DNA from: Bretschneidera sinensis
Taxonomy: Eukaryota; Streptophyta; Magnoliopsida; Brassicales; Akaniaceae
DNA length: 64,000 nucleotides
Assembly: GCA_023935145.1 (NCBI GenBank)
Contig: CM043702.1
Location: 56,214,501 to 56,278,500, forward strand
Direction of reading: 5' to 3'
Below the pieces are notes generated by a model, which was given only the letters and a program-made list of their open reading frames with translations, had not been told where the DNA came from and ran no database searches. Position 1 is the first letter of the stretch. The number at the start of each line of letters is the position of its first letter. Shown here one piece after another: positions 10,029 to 20,409 of this stretch. The position numbers and the translations under genes are program-made.

Positions 10029-11100
10029 GACGCTTATTACGCCCTCAGGGAAGTGCACCAAGGGATATGTGGTAATCACCTTTGAGGACGAGCTTTGACG
10101 TTTAAAATACTTCTGCTATGGTTACTATTGGTCCCAGATGAGCCACGATGCAATCGAGATGGTAAAAAAGTGCAGAACTTGTCAAGAACATGCCTCCATC
10201 CCCCCTAACAACTAGCTAATCTCTTGACATCAATCGCTAGTCCTCTCCCTTTTGCCATGTGGGGAATAGATTTCCTTGGCCCAGTCCGAGAGGTACTAGG
10301 GTAAAAGAAACATTTGATAGTAGGCATCGATTATTTTACCAAGTAGGTGGAAGTCGAACCTCTCGCCAGCATTTCTGACTATCAGACCTGAGGGTTTGTC
10401 TAGAAGTTGATTGTCTGTAGATTCATTATACCTAGGATATTGGTCACCGACAATGGTACACAATTTGACAGCATCCGGTTCAAATATTTATGCCAATACC
10501 TCCAAATTGAAGAAAGATTTTCCTTGGTAGGCTATCCTCAGGCCAATAGACAAGCCAAAGTAATGAACAGAACTCTCTTATAGGGCATCAAGATAAGGCT
10601 TGACGATGTTGATCAACAGTGAGACAATCACCTCCCAAGTGTCCTTTGGACCTACCGAACCACCGCCCGGACTCCCACCGGAGAGACCCCATTTTTCTTG
10701 GCTTACGGATCTGAGGCTGTAATTCCTCTCGAGATAGGAACGCCATCCTTATGTATATAGAACTACAATGAAACAGATAATGAAGAGGCATTCAAGATGA
10801 ACGTTGACTTGATCGACGAAGTTAGAGATAAAGCCCAGATCAGGCTCACCGCCTACCACTAGAGAGTATCGAGATACTACAACTCCCGAATCAATGAGAG
10901 AAATTTAAGATTACATGACCTGGTCCTAAGAAAGAACAAGGTATCTCACCCTTGAAAGACAAGGAATCACATCCCGAATTGGGAAGGTCCCTACCGCATC
11001 AAGAGAGTGTGCTTAGTTGGCACGTTCAAACTTGAAGACTTGGACGGTAAACCAGTGCTACACACTTGGAATGCGGAGAACCTTCGCAATTTCTACTAGT
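10029..11100 (+). pseudogene. Tat-1 integrase, broken
   Basis: Integrase inserts element DNA into the genome. Seen in order: zinc finger remnant REVHQGICGNH ... KKCRTCQEHASIPP; catalytic core WGIDFLGPV (first Asp, near 10265), VTDNGTQFD (second Asp, near 10445), QIEERFSLVGYPQANRQAKV; then [20 protein letters not shown] and [11 protein letters not shown]. The C-terminus shows RYYNSRINERNLRLHDLVLR and HIPNWEGPYRIKRV, ending ENLRNFY at about 11095. About a dozen in-frame stops are present. It is the continuation of the frame interrupted at 3595. Confidence 0.9.
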
Positions 11101-11479
11101 AGAACCCTTTTGAGGGTTCCCTAGCTATCTCCAACTTTGTTTCACCAATTTTTACTTCTCTAACTTTGTTTCACCCATTTTATTTCACCAAGTATTGATG
11201 TAATACTAATTCTTAATAAAAGAAACACTCCATTTTTTGGCCAAGTTTTTAGTTTCTCCTGTGCCAAGGAAAGAGCCCAAGGTCTTTCCTTTTCGGATTC
11301 CTATTTTGACTAGTAAGAGTATAGACACTTTGACAAATGGAAAACAGAAAGGGCAATCTTCATTAACTTAGAAATTTTTACAAACGGCACTAATGGACAA
11401 AGGAATAAAAAGCATAAAAATCCTAGTCTCTATCTATTTCTTCCTCCTAAGTAGCTGGGGCCTGATGCTCACCTTCATC
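11101..11479 (+). other. Tat-1 spacer between integrase and antisense ORF
   Basis: No gene seen. It contains two near-copies of ctccaactttgtttcacc-att (11128-11180) and a putative polyadenylation-type stretch cttaataaaaga near 11212. The + strand ORF at 11393-11713 overlaps the antisense ORF and resembles nothing, so it is treated as a shadow. Confidence 0.5.
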
Positions 11480-13388
11480 TCAAGCACATTCGTCATCAGA
11501 AGAGATCTCCACCATGGAGAAATCCTGGTCAAGATAGGTAGTCAAGGTCTGCTGCTTGGCCTCCTCAAAACCCCTAAGATAAAAGTCACCAACCGTAATC
11601 TCCACAGTTGGCTTAAACTCTTGAGATTCTTTGAAGTCTACCAAGGCCTTCTCTGCAGCCTCATTTTCAGCTTGGACCTTTGCTATTTCTACCTTAGTTG
11701 CATCTCGCTCTGACCAAGCCTCCTCCAGGTCTTCGGTCAGCAGGCCCTTCCCCCTCTCCAAGCGACCGGCCTCAACAATATACTTTATGAGAGACTCTTG
11801 CAAAGTCCAGATGAAGTTGTGGTAATTCCCTAACTTCTTATCCAAGTCAAGACACAAGTGTGAGAGGATACCTGAAGCTATGCTTAGCTAAAAAATAGAG
11901 CAAGTTAGAACCCCTTAAAGATAGGAAAAAATATCATAACAAAATTTTAAGGACCATAGGATACCTGAGAGGCCAAACCCTCGACCCTCACTGCAAGGCT
12001 CTCTATAGGTTCCTAGGTTAGTATGGCCATGTCCTTTGGAAGGATGCCCCAGATCAAGTGCTCTCGAGCGACATTCGCACTTCCAAAGCATGAATCGCCA
12101 AACTTCATGTACCATTCCAGCCTGAAGACTTCGGGAGGGGGGTGAGCCTGAACTGGCATTGCAACCCTCACAGGAGGAGAAGAATGAGTGGTTTCCTCAT
12201 TATCTTCCACCACAATAGGAGTAGGAGGGGTATGGGAATCTCCCGCGTTAGTCTTCTTCGTAGAAGACTAAGCCAGTAGTGCTCGAGCCTCCTCATCCAG
12301 CTTCCTCTTCTAGGACAGCTTTGTTGTTCTCCGAGTGGCCTTCAAAACATTCATAGCTACAAAAAATGACAAGAAATAAATAAAAAAGAAAGAAAGGGAA
12401 AATAAATGCAAGGGAAAAAACTCATACCTATCTCATCGTCTGGACCATCAGGACAGATTCTGAGCCTAGCCAACTCTGCATTCTGGTATAAGAGTTCAAC
12501 GACTATCTTCCCGTCAATCATATCCTACAAGCTATCAATCTTCCTCCTCATAAGGTTAGGTTTATTATTTGACCTAACCAAATCCAAATCCCACTTGGTA
12601 GGTAGGTCGAAGCCTCTACCACTATGGATAAAGAAGAAGCTCTTCTTCCATTGCTTAGTACATAAAATTGTCTTCTCCAATAACCCTCTCTTCAGTCTGG
12701 AACTCAATACCACCTATCTGTTCTCCTTATACTTACTAATCAGGAAGAGGTTTTTGAAAACATTCATATTCATCACCCCTTTCACTTTGATGCTGACATA
12801 TATAAACGCCATAAGAATGCATATAGAATTTGGTACAAAATGGCATAGAGCAATGCCATAATGTCTAAGCACAGTCCAAACAAAGGAGTGAATAGGGAAC
12901 CTAAGCCTAGCCTTCAGGTGATGATGATAGAGACACAACTCCCCCTCCTTTAGATCATCACAAACACGATCCCTAATCCCAATATTCTTAAGTTTGAACT
13001 CCTCATGGATCCTATATGTAATTCTAATCTCCTCGAACTCATCCTCCTTCAGCTTGTTAGGGGAGAGGTTCACTACAAAACCATTGTTTGGCTTTTCATC
13101 CTCTTCTATCTCCTCTCGAAGCATGCATAGGGCATGATTGTCCTCTGAAGAGGAAGAAGATGACTCACTCCTCTCATAGAGAATAAGAGCACAGGAGTTT
13201 CCTGAGGAATCGTTTACCTCGATTTCTAGACGATGGCTACTACCACGATTCTCATTATCCCTGCTACTACTATCATCTCCACTAACTCTAGATTCATCTC
13301 TACTAATTATGCTGCTACTACCACTACCGCTATTACTATCACTACCACTACCTCTATCACGGTAAAAATTGAAAGAAGACATAAACAT
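11480..13388 (-). pseudogene. Tat-1 antisense extra ORF (putative gypsy-type 'Transposase_28' family), broken
   Basis: Read on the minus strand from about 13388. An acidic Ser-rich N-terminus (GSGSDSNSGSGSSS) is followed by LYHHHLKARLRFPIHSFVWT, LRHYGIALCHFVPNSICILM and a short Lys-rich tail (about 12715-12945). This pattern of Pro-His-Pro-type helix, YxGIAxxxxxPNS and hydrophobic helix resembles the plant 'putative gypsy type transposon' domain (PF04195). The frame resumes at 12713-12525, then at 12213-12013 with PPPEVFRLEWYMKFGDSCFG. It ends in a coiled-coil-like stretch at 11857-11480 (KVEIAKVQAENEAAEKALVD). Antisense ORFs in this position are known from Tat-lineage elements, but their function is unknown. 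Stops and frameshifts separate the pieces. A run of imperfect Ser/Gly/Glu-coding repeats lies just upstream (13450-13560). Confidence 0.6.
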
Positions 13389-13984
13389 AGAAAAATGGAC
13401 TCACTGATCGAGAACTCTGAGAAGATAGGTACGTCAGACTCTGAGCTCCCACGTAAATAGACACTCCGAGCTCTCAAACTCTCACTACTCCAAGCTTCCA
13501 AACTCCAAGATCTCCCAAACTCTGAGCTCCCAAACCTCGAGCTCCCAAACTCCAAAGGCTCTCAAATTTTCTGATAGCTAAGAATGAAATGAAAAATGAA
13601 GGAAAACCTCTTCCTTTATATAGATGTCCTCACAAAGAAAGAGGATGCATGATTAACTTAGCCATATTCTCGAATATCGAAGCAACACTTTTCTCCAAAA
13701 TCAAGAGAGATATCACCTCTTGAAGAACCCTAGGACATGCACCGCCGCTTCTCAGCATTTAAGAGGATGGTTCAAAATGTCCTCAATTAATGACCAAACG
13801 ATAGGGCAAGAAGATGGGGCCAGATACCAAGGTCAAGCCCTAAAGCTTAGCATTTTAGGCCCAAAGTTTAACACCTTTGGCCCAAAACCAAACCATGGCC
13901 CACTATAAAAAAGCCCACAAATAACCAAAAGGGGTAGGAGGCCCTATGAAAGTCATTCTATATAACTAAGTCTTTTTTCCTTGA
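13389..13984. other. Tat-1 region upstream of the antisense ORF
   Basis: No gene. 13440-13560 is a low-complexity tract of imperfect repeats based on gagctcccaaactc. 13600-13624 holds a TATA-like run on the minus strand (tatataaagg, reverse complement of cctttatata at 13612-13621), which could be the promoter of the antisense ORF. The rest (13640-13984) shows no coding or repeat signal that I can name. Confidence 0.45.
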
Positions 13985-14690
13985 AAGCAACCAACGATTC
14001 ATCGAAACTCTGAGTATTTGGAGTCTATATTCAACTCCTCAAACTTTTCTAACAAACTCCGAGCAATTGGAGTCCATGTTCAACTCCTCGGACTTCTCTA
14101 ACAAACTCTAAACAGTTGGATTCCATGTTCAACTCCTCAGACTTCTCCAAAAAACTCCGAGCAGTTAGAATCCATGTTCAACTCCTCGGACTTCTCCAAC
14201 AAACTTCGAGCAGTTTGAGTCCATGTTCAACTTTTTGGACTTCTCCAATAAACTCCGAGTAGTTTTGACTGAGTATCAACTCCTCAGAATCAATCACCAA
14301 ACTTTGAGCAATTTTGACTGAATGTCAACTCCTCGGACTCAATCACCAAAAACACCGAGTAGTTTTGACTGAGTGTTAACTTCTCGGACTCAATTGCCAA
14401 AAAACCCAGAGCAGTTTTGACTGAGTGTCAACTCTTTGGACTTAATCACCAAACTTCGAGCATTTTAGACTGAGTGTCAACTCCTCGAACTTAATCACCA
14501 AAAACTATGAACAGTCTTGATTGAGTGTTAACTCATCGGACTTAATTGCCAAACACCGAGCAGTTTATTTTGAGTATCAACTCCTCGGAGTTAATCTCCA
14601 AAAACTTTGAGCAGTCTTGACTGAGTGTTAACTTCTTAGACTTAATTGCCAAACTCCGAGCCGTTTCTCAACATCTCGGAGGTGTTCAAA
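13985..14690 (+). repeat. Tat-1 minisatellite, ~49-bp unit, about 14 copies
   Basis: Units share the core aactccgagcagtt and caactcctcggactt. Early units (13985-14260) carry ggagtccatgttcaactcct and acttctccaacaa; later ones (14260-14690) carry ttgactgagtgtcaactcct and cttaatcaccaa, so there are two variant blocks. Each unit has ctccgag and an inverted ctcgga, allowing small hairpins. Tandem repeats in the 3' region of Tat elements are a known source of plant satellites. Confidence 0.85.
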
Positions 14691-14740
14691 AAAACCCAGT
14701 GGGTGACCGATATACTTCCTTAAGTACATAAATGCACTTC

Positions 14741-14756
14741 AAGAAGTGGGGGCAGC
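14741..14756 (+). promoter_or_regulatory. Tat-1 polypurine tract
   Basis: aagaagtgggggcagc lies directly before the TGATATAAGGG start of the 3' LTR. A G-rich purine run at this spot primes plus-strand DNA synthesis. Confidence 0.75.
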
Positions 14757-15312
14757 TGATATAAGGGAAAAAACTACTCTCCAATAACATGATGACATAT
14801 GTTTATCTCTAGGGAAAATTGGTAGTTTCTAAAACTACAAAGAGACAATCAATCTCCTCCCAATATATGGTATAGGGTATAATGGTAATTTCACACCAGA
14901 AGACCTGATGCCATCCCACCACACTAGCTTCTGGAAAAACTCATACGGACTTAGATAACTCCGAAAACCAGACACTACAACTTCTGGATAAACTGGTACG
15001 GATTTAGATAACTCCAAAAGAGAATACTACTCCTATCCCAACACTACAGTCGTTCTCCTAATCAAACTCTGCTCTAACACACTATAAAAAAGTTTTCATA
15101 AATCTAAAGGTACGAACAATTCTCCACTCACAGCTCCCAGTCCCTTTGGCTTCCCTTATTCTCTAGTAAAAAGCCATTTACTAACTTAGGTATCGGAGAG
15201 TCCTTCGGAGGCATACCTCCCTCTAGCCCTCCGTGACTTTAGGTTTCTACCTTATTTTATATACCCAAGTCTACTCTTTGATGACTCAGATTCTAGCAGA
15301 TTTTTGGCATCA
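14757..15312 (+). repeat. Tat-1 3' LTR
   Basis: About 556 bp, from TGATATAAGG to TTTGGCATCA. TATA box actataaaaa at 15081-15090. The following part, with ggtatcggagagtccttcgg and ggcatacctccctc (15190-15235), resembles the R/U5 of Tat-lineage LTRs. The next five bases are ataac; the left TSD copy is outside the window. Two short repeats of gatttagataactcc-aaa (14945-15020) lie in U3. End coordinates rest on TG/CA and the PPT, since the 5' LTR is not available. Confidence 0.75.
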
Positions 15313-15977
15313 ATAACTACAATGAATTATCCTAGGAATTTAATCAAGTTTCTAGTTATCAAATGATTAAATTTTATAAGGGATGAAGATCAAGCCCATA
15401 CGATTAATCGCCCATAATGGAACCTTGATGAACACTTACTAACAATAAGTATTGAGTTCAATGAAACAAAGTACATCATCAGTTATGATTTCAAACACCA
15501 ATAGTAAATATTTCATTCCAAGAGAAAGTTATTTGGAAATCGCAGTGATAAAGTGAAGGGTGAACTTTGAGTTCTTAATAAGGCTTATAAAATTTTTCTT
15601 TGGTATGTTAAGCTACGGAACATACTTGATAAGCTCACCTAGTGACTGTGAAGTGTGGCTACTTCTGTTTAGTTCAAGGGCTTGACTCTGGAGCACTCAT
15701 TACATAAGGTATGTAAATGTGTCAACCAATTTTTTTTCAATTTCTATGAGGAGAAGTATCGTGTGTGAGACATGTCCGGTTAAACAAATAGGATTTATAG
15801 TTCAAAATTTCATACTACCATACATTTTGTTTAACTTTTATTGGTTTTTACTAAGTGAAGATTCAAGTCCCAAAGACATCTTCATTTAGGCATGAGCTTC
15901 AATGTATAATGAAAGATCAGATTTTCAAGTTTTATCGAATCAATTTTTATTTTATTTTTTTTTAAATGGTGGGGGAT
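15313..15977 (+). other. Tail of an unidentified, probably copia, element flanking Tat-1
   Basis: No coding frame recognised in 665 bp. It ends in aaatggtgggggat (15964-15977), a typical copia polypurine tract, followed by TGTTAATGATTTTC as an LTR start. This suggests that Tat-1 inserted into the 3' untranslated part of a copia element. The assignment rests on the PPT/LTR boundary only. Confidence 0.4.
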
Positions 15978-16739
15978 TGTTAATGATTTTCAAAATAAAC
16001 TTGTATTTAAGTTTGTGGTGATTTAGAAAATTAAAAGAAAAGAGAAAAGAAAGAAAAATTCATCTTGGCTCATGGGCAGTCAACTGTAAGATCAACACAG
16101 TTGATTGTATGATTAGGCATAAACTTTTTATGGATTTGTCCAGTCAACTGGATGCCCGAGACCTGATTGATTTTGAATCCTACATGAGACACATAGATTA
16201 TAAAAAGGACCAAATTGACTAGGACAATGAAAATTTGAATTTTTTTTAACGTTACATAACTATTGGTGTTGAACCAAAGTCTCTTGTGAAGAAACACTCA
16301 GTTAAATCAGTTTAGTAATGAACTACAGTGTCTCTTACGAAAAGATACTAATTAAACTCTATAAATAAAGTGGTTAACTATAATAACTTACAAATATTTT
16401 ATAGATTTTTTTTTAATAATCTTTCTTCTTCTTCTTCTCTTTTTCTAAAAATTGATATTCTTATGCCTAGAAATCTTGTAAATTTATAAACACAAGTGAT
16501 ATTTATCCGTAAAATCATAGAAGCTTCTCTAGGTTGCTCTTCATAAGTGCAATGTGTAGAACAAAAATAGAACTTCATTATATCTTGGAGAAAATTCACT
16601 AGAAACCCACTTACACCAATGAGGGGTGAATTAAACTGTAAGGAATGCAATCTAGTCATACCTTGAAGCCTGAACTCTCTTTCTCTGTTGTATTTTGATA
16701 AATAATGCTCAGAAATTCCTCCAAAAATTAAAATAGTCA
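15978..16739 (+). repeat. Putative copia-type 3' LTR
   Basis: Starts TGTTAATGATTTTC after a purine tract and may end at agtca (16739), next to recognisable Tat-2 integrase. TATA box ctataaataaag at 16359-16370. Palindrome-like cagtcaactg occurs at 16077-16086 and 16141-16150, with a variant cagttgattg at 16098-16107. These recall the cagtcgactg arrays of the SIRE-like LTR at 61236-62333. No second LTR is in the window, so the 3' limit is uncertain. Confidence 0.4.
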
Positions 16740-16740
16740 T

Positions 16741-17060
16741 AGATGAAGCACTATTAAGACTTGCATCCTATTAGCAGAGGGCAACCAAGTACAACTCACG
16801 AGTCAAATAAAGTTCATTTCGACTAGGGGACTTGGTCCTAAACAAAATGAGTCTTTGACCCTCAAGACGCTGGGAAGCTCTTGCCCAACTGGGAGGTCAT
16901 TAAAGTGAGGACCTTTAAGTGAAAAAGATAGATGACACCCCAATATACAGAAGTGGAACTCGGAGAACTTGATAAAATTCCACCAGTGAAAGCCTAACTA
17001 TGAAGACCTACTTTAGTTTCTCCTCTTTTGATCTGAGTCTCACTTGAGTTATATATTGTA
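16741..17060 (+). pseudogene. Tat-2 integrase C-terminal remnant
   Basis: Seen on the + strand: LLRLASY with a stop, QRATKYNSRVK, then SSFRLGDLVLNKMS (16790-16850), and in another frame GKLLPNWEVIKVRTF (16870-16915). The pattern matches the Tat-1 integrase C-terminus (YYNSRIN...LHDLVLRK...PNWEGPYRIK) residue by residue. The catalytic core is missing on the left, where the copia-like LTR begins. Confidence 0.7.
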
Positions 17061-17459
17061 CCAAATTCTAGCTACTATGAATGAAAATTAAATTTTGAAT
17101 TTTGCGTAATACAAACTATCTCCATTTTTCAACAGAACTCCGAAGATCAAGATGAAGGGCCAAAATGTCCCTTCACCCCATACAAGTCCTCAAGCCTCCA
17201 AGGACCGAGATGAAGGCCCATAAAGGCTCTTCACCCTATACAAGTCCTCAAGCCTCCAAGGATCAATGTGAAGGCCCAAGAAACCTTCATCCCATACAAG
17301 TTCTCAAGCCTCCAAGGACCAAAGCAAAGGCCTAAAAAGGCAATCCACCTCCCATAAGTTCTCAGGCCTCCTAGGTCTGAAGTAAAGGTCATTCATTTCC
17401 CAACCTCTGAAAAGAGAATCAAGAAAATCTAACATACATCAAAATAAATGATGCAAGGT
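17061..17459 (+). repeat. Tat-2 3' region with ~58-bp tandem repeats (about 4 copies)
   Basis: From about 17140 to 17400 a unit containing caagtcctcaagcctccaag, then gaccgagatgaaggccca, recurs four times with increasing decay. It lies between the integrase end and the antisense ORF, whereas the Tat-1 array is between the antisense ORF and the LTR. The two arrays share no obvious sequence. Confidence 0.75.
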
Positions 17460-17559
17460 TACCAAAGATAAAAAATCTTTCATTAATATTTAAATTCAAG
17501 TACATGAGTTAGGCTCTCAGGCCAAGTACAAAAAAGGGGGTAATATTTCTACTTTTAGG

Positions 17560-19600
17560 GAACCTCCCCGAACTTCTTCACCTCCTTGATCCTCCGTGCT
17601 TCCTCCATCCTGGTCTTCTCCACATTAAGTGGAGCCTTTTTGAAACCATAAACCTACACAACTTTGTCCATCGCTGCCTCTGGGGTAAGAAGCTCTTCAT
17701 TTGTGCCCCAAAAAAGAGAGCTCAAGCTAGACAAGGTATAGGTCTAGGCCGTGATTTAGATAGAACTTCTCAACCTCAACTTTCGTAGCCTTGAAGTCGT
17801 TGTACCATTCCACCTCGGCCTGTGTATAAATGGTGTTGTCAAAATCCTTAGAAACTTTAAAGTCTTCAATGGTAGACTCTTTCTTCTTCTGAGCTTTCTC
17901 CAACTCGGAAGTTAGGCACTCGATATTTTCCACGAACACCTTCCTTGCCTCATTTGCCATAATGGCAACCCTCTTATTCTCCACCTTCTAGTGATCTCGG
18001 TTTTCTTGGAGGTAAATAATCTATTTGTTCGCATCTTTTTCCTTAGTCCTTATTTAAAAATTCTCATTCTAGAGGCTAACAATAGCCTTCGACTGACCCA
18101 TGAGGTGCTTCAGCTAGGGCCATGTACATTCCATCATGAAAAGAATAGTGGTTAGCCACGGGAGGAAAGAAGAACACAAATACCTGGTGAGTAGACTGGC
18201 TAAGGACTACAACAAAAGTCTCAGCATATTGCGCAAGGATCTTATTGCATTATTTGAGATGATTGAGACTCGAAGCAACAAATGGGCGATCTTTGGATCC
18301 CCAAGAGCAGAGTCAGAAGAAAGCACTAACCATCTCCCCTAAAGACTTTAGGGCCCGTGAGCTACCTCTCTCGCTAGTACGTTGGCCCTGAGGAGTAATG
18401 AAGGTTTGCCCACTAGCACCAAGGGCTAAGATCCTTGGGTACTTCCTTACTTCCATCGCCTTTCCGTCAGCTCAAAGGCTATCATTTCGAGCCATATTCT
18501 TGGGAAACTCATGGTGAGTAGGAAAAGGGTGATTCGAGACCCTTGTACCTCCACTAAGAGCCACCTTATTTATGGCTGCCAGCTTGTCCATAATCGTCGC
18601 CTTCTTTGCCTTGGCCATCTCAGTATGGACTTGCACATTTCTCATCAGCACTATCATGTCCGCAACCATGGTTGCACCGAAGACAAAACATGGTTAGTAC
18701 CAAGGTCAGAGAAATAAGACAAGCATAAAAAAAAAAAATCTAAGTACTAGAAATAATTAATCTACCATTAGTAGCCGAGCACAGCCTGGCCTGTATTAAC
18801 ACCCTCTCATCAAGAAACTCATAAGCGCTCAGGAGTTCCCAACATATTGATTCTAAGAACTCTATTTCCTCCTCTGAGGCCAAGGGGAACTCTTGACTAA
18901 CATAAACCATTGGCCTCACTTCATCGGGACCTTGAAAGGCTCTAGGCTCCGTATATAGAGGAACCTCGACTTTTAATTCTTAACCAAAGATAGAGCATCG
19001 ATGATGATCTTAAGGTTATTATAAAGAGAAAATTTGTACCACTTAGTTTCCCCAATTTTCGTAAAGGTGTAGAAACAACAAAAGTACTAGGGGAAAACTC
19101 CACTCCTTGGGCATGCCTAAAAAACAAGACTAAGAAGCTTATCAATACCTTTCAGGAGTTCAAAGCCAACTAAGTCGGTGCAACCCCAAAAATATTGAGG
19201 ACAACTACCACATCTGGGTCCACAAGATGATGGAGCTTTGCCTTGAAGCACTCCTCATATAAACACATCCCGTAGAGGACCTCAACACCTATAGGGCAGC
19301 AGGCCCTCTCATCCATGGATGAAAAATAAAGTGTAAACTCCCAAACTATACAATACTTCTAAAGAAAAGAAGTAAGTACAGACTTCTACAGTAAGCACGA
19401 CTCTCTTTTACTGCAAAATAAGACTGGTAATAATCTTTCGCCACCTCAACGCTCACTTCTCCTAAGTTGGGCGTATGAGGATTCAATGGAAGAACATCCC
19501 AAGGGATAGTGGGTTTTCCCTTTGAGGTAATATGGACATATGTGTCCATTCTAGCTTGTTTACTTAAGGTTGCACTAGACAAAGTGACCTCCGAAGACAC
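17560..19600 (-). pseudogene. Tat-2 antisense extra ORF, broken
   Basis: Read on the minus strand from about 19600. It begins MSSEVTLSSATLSKQARMDT and IPWDVLPLNPHTPNLGE; then, after frameshifts, GMCLYEECFKAKLHHLVDPD and VVVVLNIFGVAPT followed by LALNS (19160-19290), then LISFLVLFFRHAQGVEFSP. This parallels the YxGIAxxxxxPNS helix pattern of the Tat-1 antisense ORF. Near 17984-17727 is a coiled-coil-like stretch, ECLTSELEKAQKKKESTIED, again matching the C-terminal coiled coil of Tat-1. Order and orientation are the same in both elements, supporting a shared ancestral gene. Function unknown; many stops. Confidence 0.55.
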
Positions 19601-19670
19601 ACGATAGCTAATACTATCGGATTCACTCCCCAGAGTACCTCGATTATATCTATAAACCTCTAATGACCCA

Positions 19671-20163
19671 TTTAAACGTGTAAGTTACCCAAGTTCTTTT
19701 ACTTGGCACTTTTCCACACTTACAAGCGCCACTCATTTTACTCATTTTCTGTGCTTGCAAATACCAATATTTGATCTAAAATGACTCTAATTTTTGGCAC
19801 TTACAAGCACCAATATATTATCTAAAACGACAATAATTTTTGGCACTAACAAGCGCCACTATATGATCTCGATATATGACCAATTATGGCGCTTTAATGC
19901 CGATATATGTTACATAGATTTTTCAAAGTGCCGCAAACCAGTCAAATTTACACGCATATGAAGGTGCTTCCCAGAAGCGTTACTAAGTTTCGGCATTTAT
20001 AAATGCCACTATATGATCTAAAAGGACCTTCATTTTTGGCTTTTATAAGCACGAATATTAAACACAATGTCCAACTTTTTGGTGCTTTAAAGCACCGATA
20101 TATGACCAATAGTGGTATTTTAAAGTGCCGATATATGTTATAGTGTCCAATTTTGTTGTAGTG
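19671..20163 (-). mobile_element. CACTA transposon terminal region, copy A
   Basis: The terminal motif on the minus strand is CACTACAACAAAATTGG, starting at 20163, matching the plant CACTA (En/Spm-type) terminus CACTACAAGAAAA. Inside it are many short subterminal repeats of the kind ggcacttacaagcgcc and ggcgctttaa-gccgatata, spaced 40-70 bp, which in this superfamily bind the transposase. The internal end is cut at about 19671, where Tat-2 sequence begins. No transposase coding sequence is present. Confidence 0.75.
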
Positions 20164-20345
20164 TAGGCAATACTGAGGAGAGAAGCATTCGCCACAATAG
20201 TTGTGAAGTTTTCGTTGGCAGTGACTACAGCAGGTGTTTCGGTGGGGAGGAGGGATAATGCGATGGCAGCAGAAGGAGTCAAGGTGACAGTGTCGACAAC
20301 TGTGAGGTCAAGTTTAGAAGAGGTAGAGTTAGAGAAATTTTCCAT
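20058..20345 (-). pseudogene. MENFSN ORF, copy A: copia-type gag start fused to CACTA terminus
   Basis: 95-codon ORF starting MENFSNSTSSKLDLTVVDTV. The first ~60 codons (20345-20164) are Thr/Ser/Ala/Leu-rich, as in the start of many copia Gag proteins, and sit 50 bp downstream of a PBS. The rest is read through the CACTA terminal repeat (ITYIGTLKYHYWSYIGALKH). No core gag motif follows, so this is a truncated start only. Copy B keeps the same open frame. The copia identity is inferred from the PBS and position, not from a conserved domain. Confidence 0.5.
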
Positions 20346-20397
20346 TAGTTTTAAGGTTTAAGAGAAGATAGTAGTTTTTAGAGTTTAGGATCTTACT

Positions 20398-20409
20398 GCT
20401 TTGATACAA
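20398..20409 (-). promoter_or_regulatory. Degenerate tRNA-Met-type PBS, copy A
   Basis: On the minus strand ttgtatcaaagc, two changes from tggtatcagagc, the initiator tRNA-Met complement used by copia elements. Copy D keeps the exact motif (44395-44406), which validates this position. Confidence 0.6.

Larger units (their letters stand above)
1..15312 (+). mobile_element. Tat-1: decayed Ty3/gypsy Tat-lineage retrotransposon, 5' end outside window
   Basis: Seen: on the + strand, in gypsy order, gag tail, protease, RT, RNase H, integrase, then a long 3' region with an antisense ORF, a tandem-repeat array, a polypurine tract and an LTR. Integrase after RNase H is the Ty3/gypsy order. An extra ORF between pol and the 3' LTR is a known trait of the Tat (Retand/Ogre-type) lineage. 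The element is interrupted by Athila-A at 3596-10023. Every coding domain carries in-frame stops or frameshifts, so it is dead. Its 5' LTR lies left of the window, so neither the TSD nor LTR divergence can be measured here. Confidence 0.85.

Noticed and set aside
12714..13388. 224-codon Ser-rich minus-strand ORF as a host nuclear protein
   Set aside because: It lies exactly where Tat elements carry an antisense ORF and has the PF04195-like helix pattern; flanked by Tat-1 integrase and LTR.
13985..14690. Regularly spaced repeats resembling a CRISPR array
   Set aside because: Units are contiguous and vary along their whole length with no unique spacers; the context is a plant gypsy element, so this is a minisatellite.
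16070..16740. Minus-strand ORFs of 75 and 113 codons
   Set aside because: Inside the putative copia LTR; no domain, and the frames overlap the TATA/R-U5 region.
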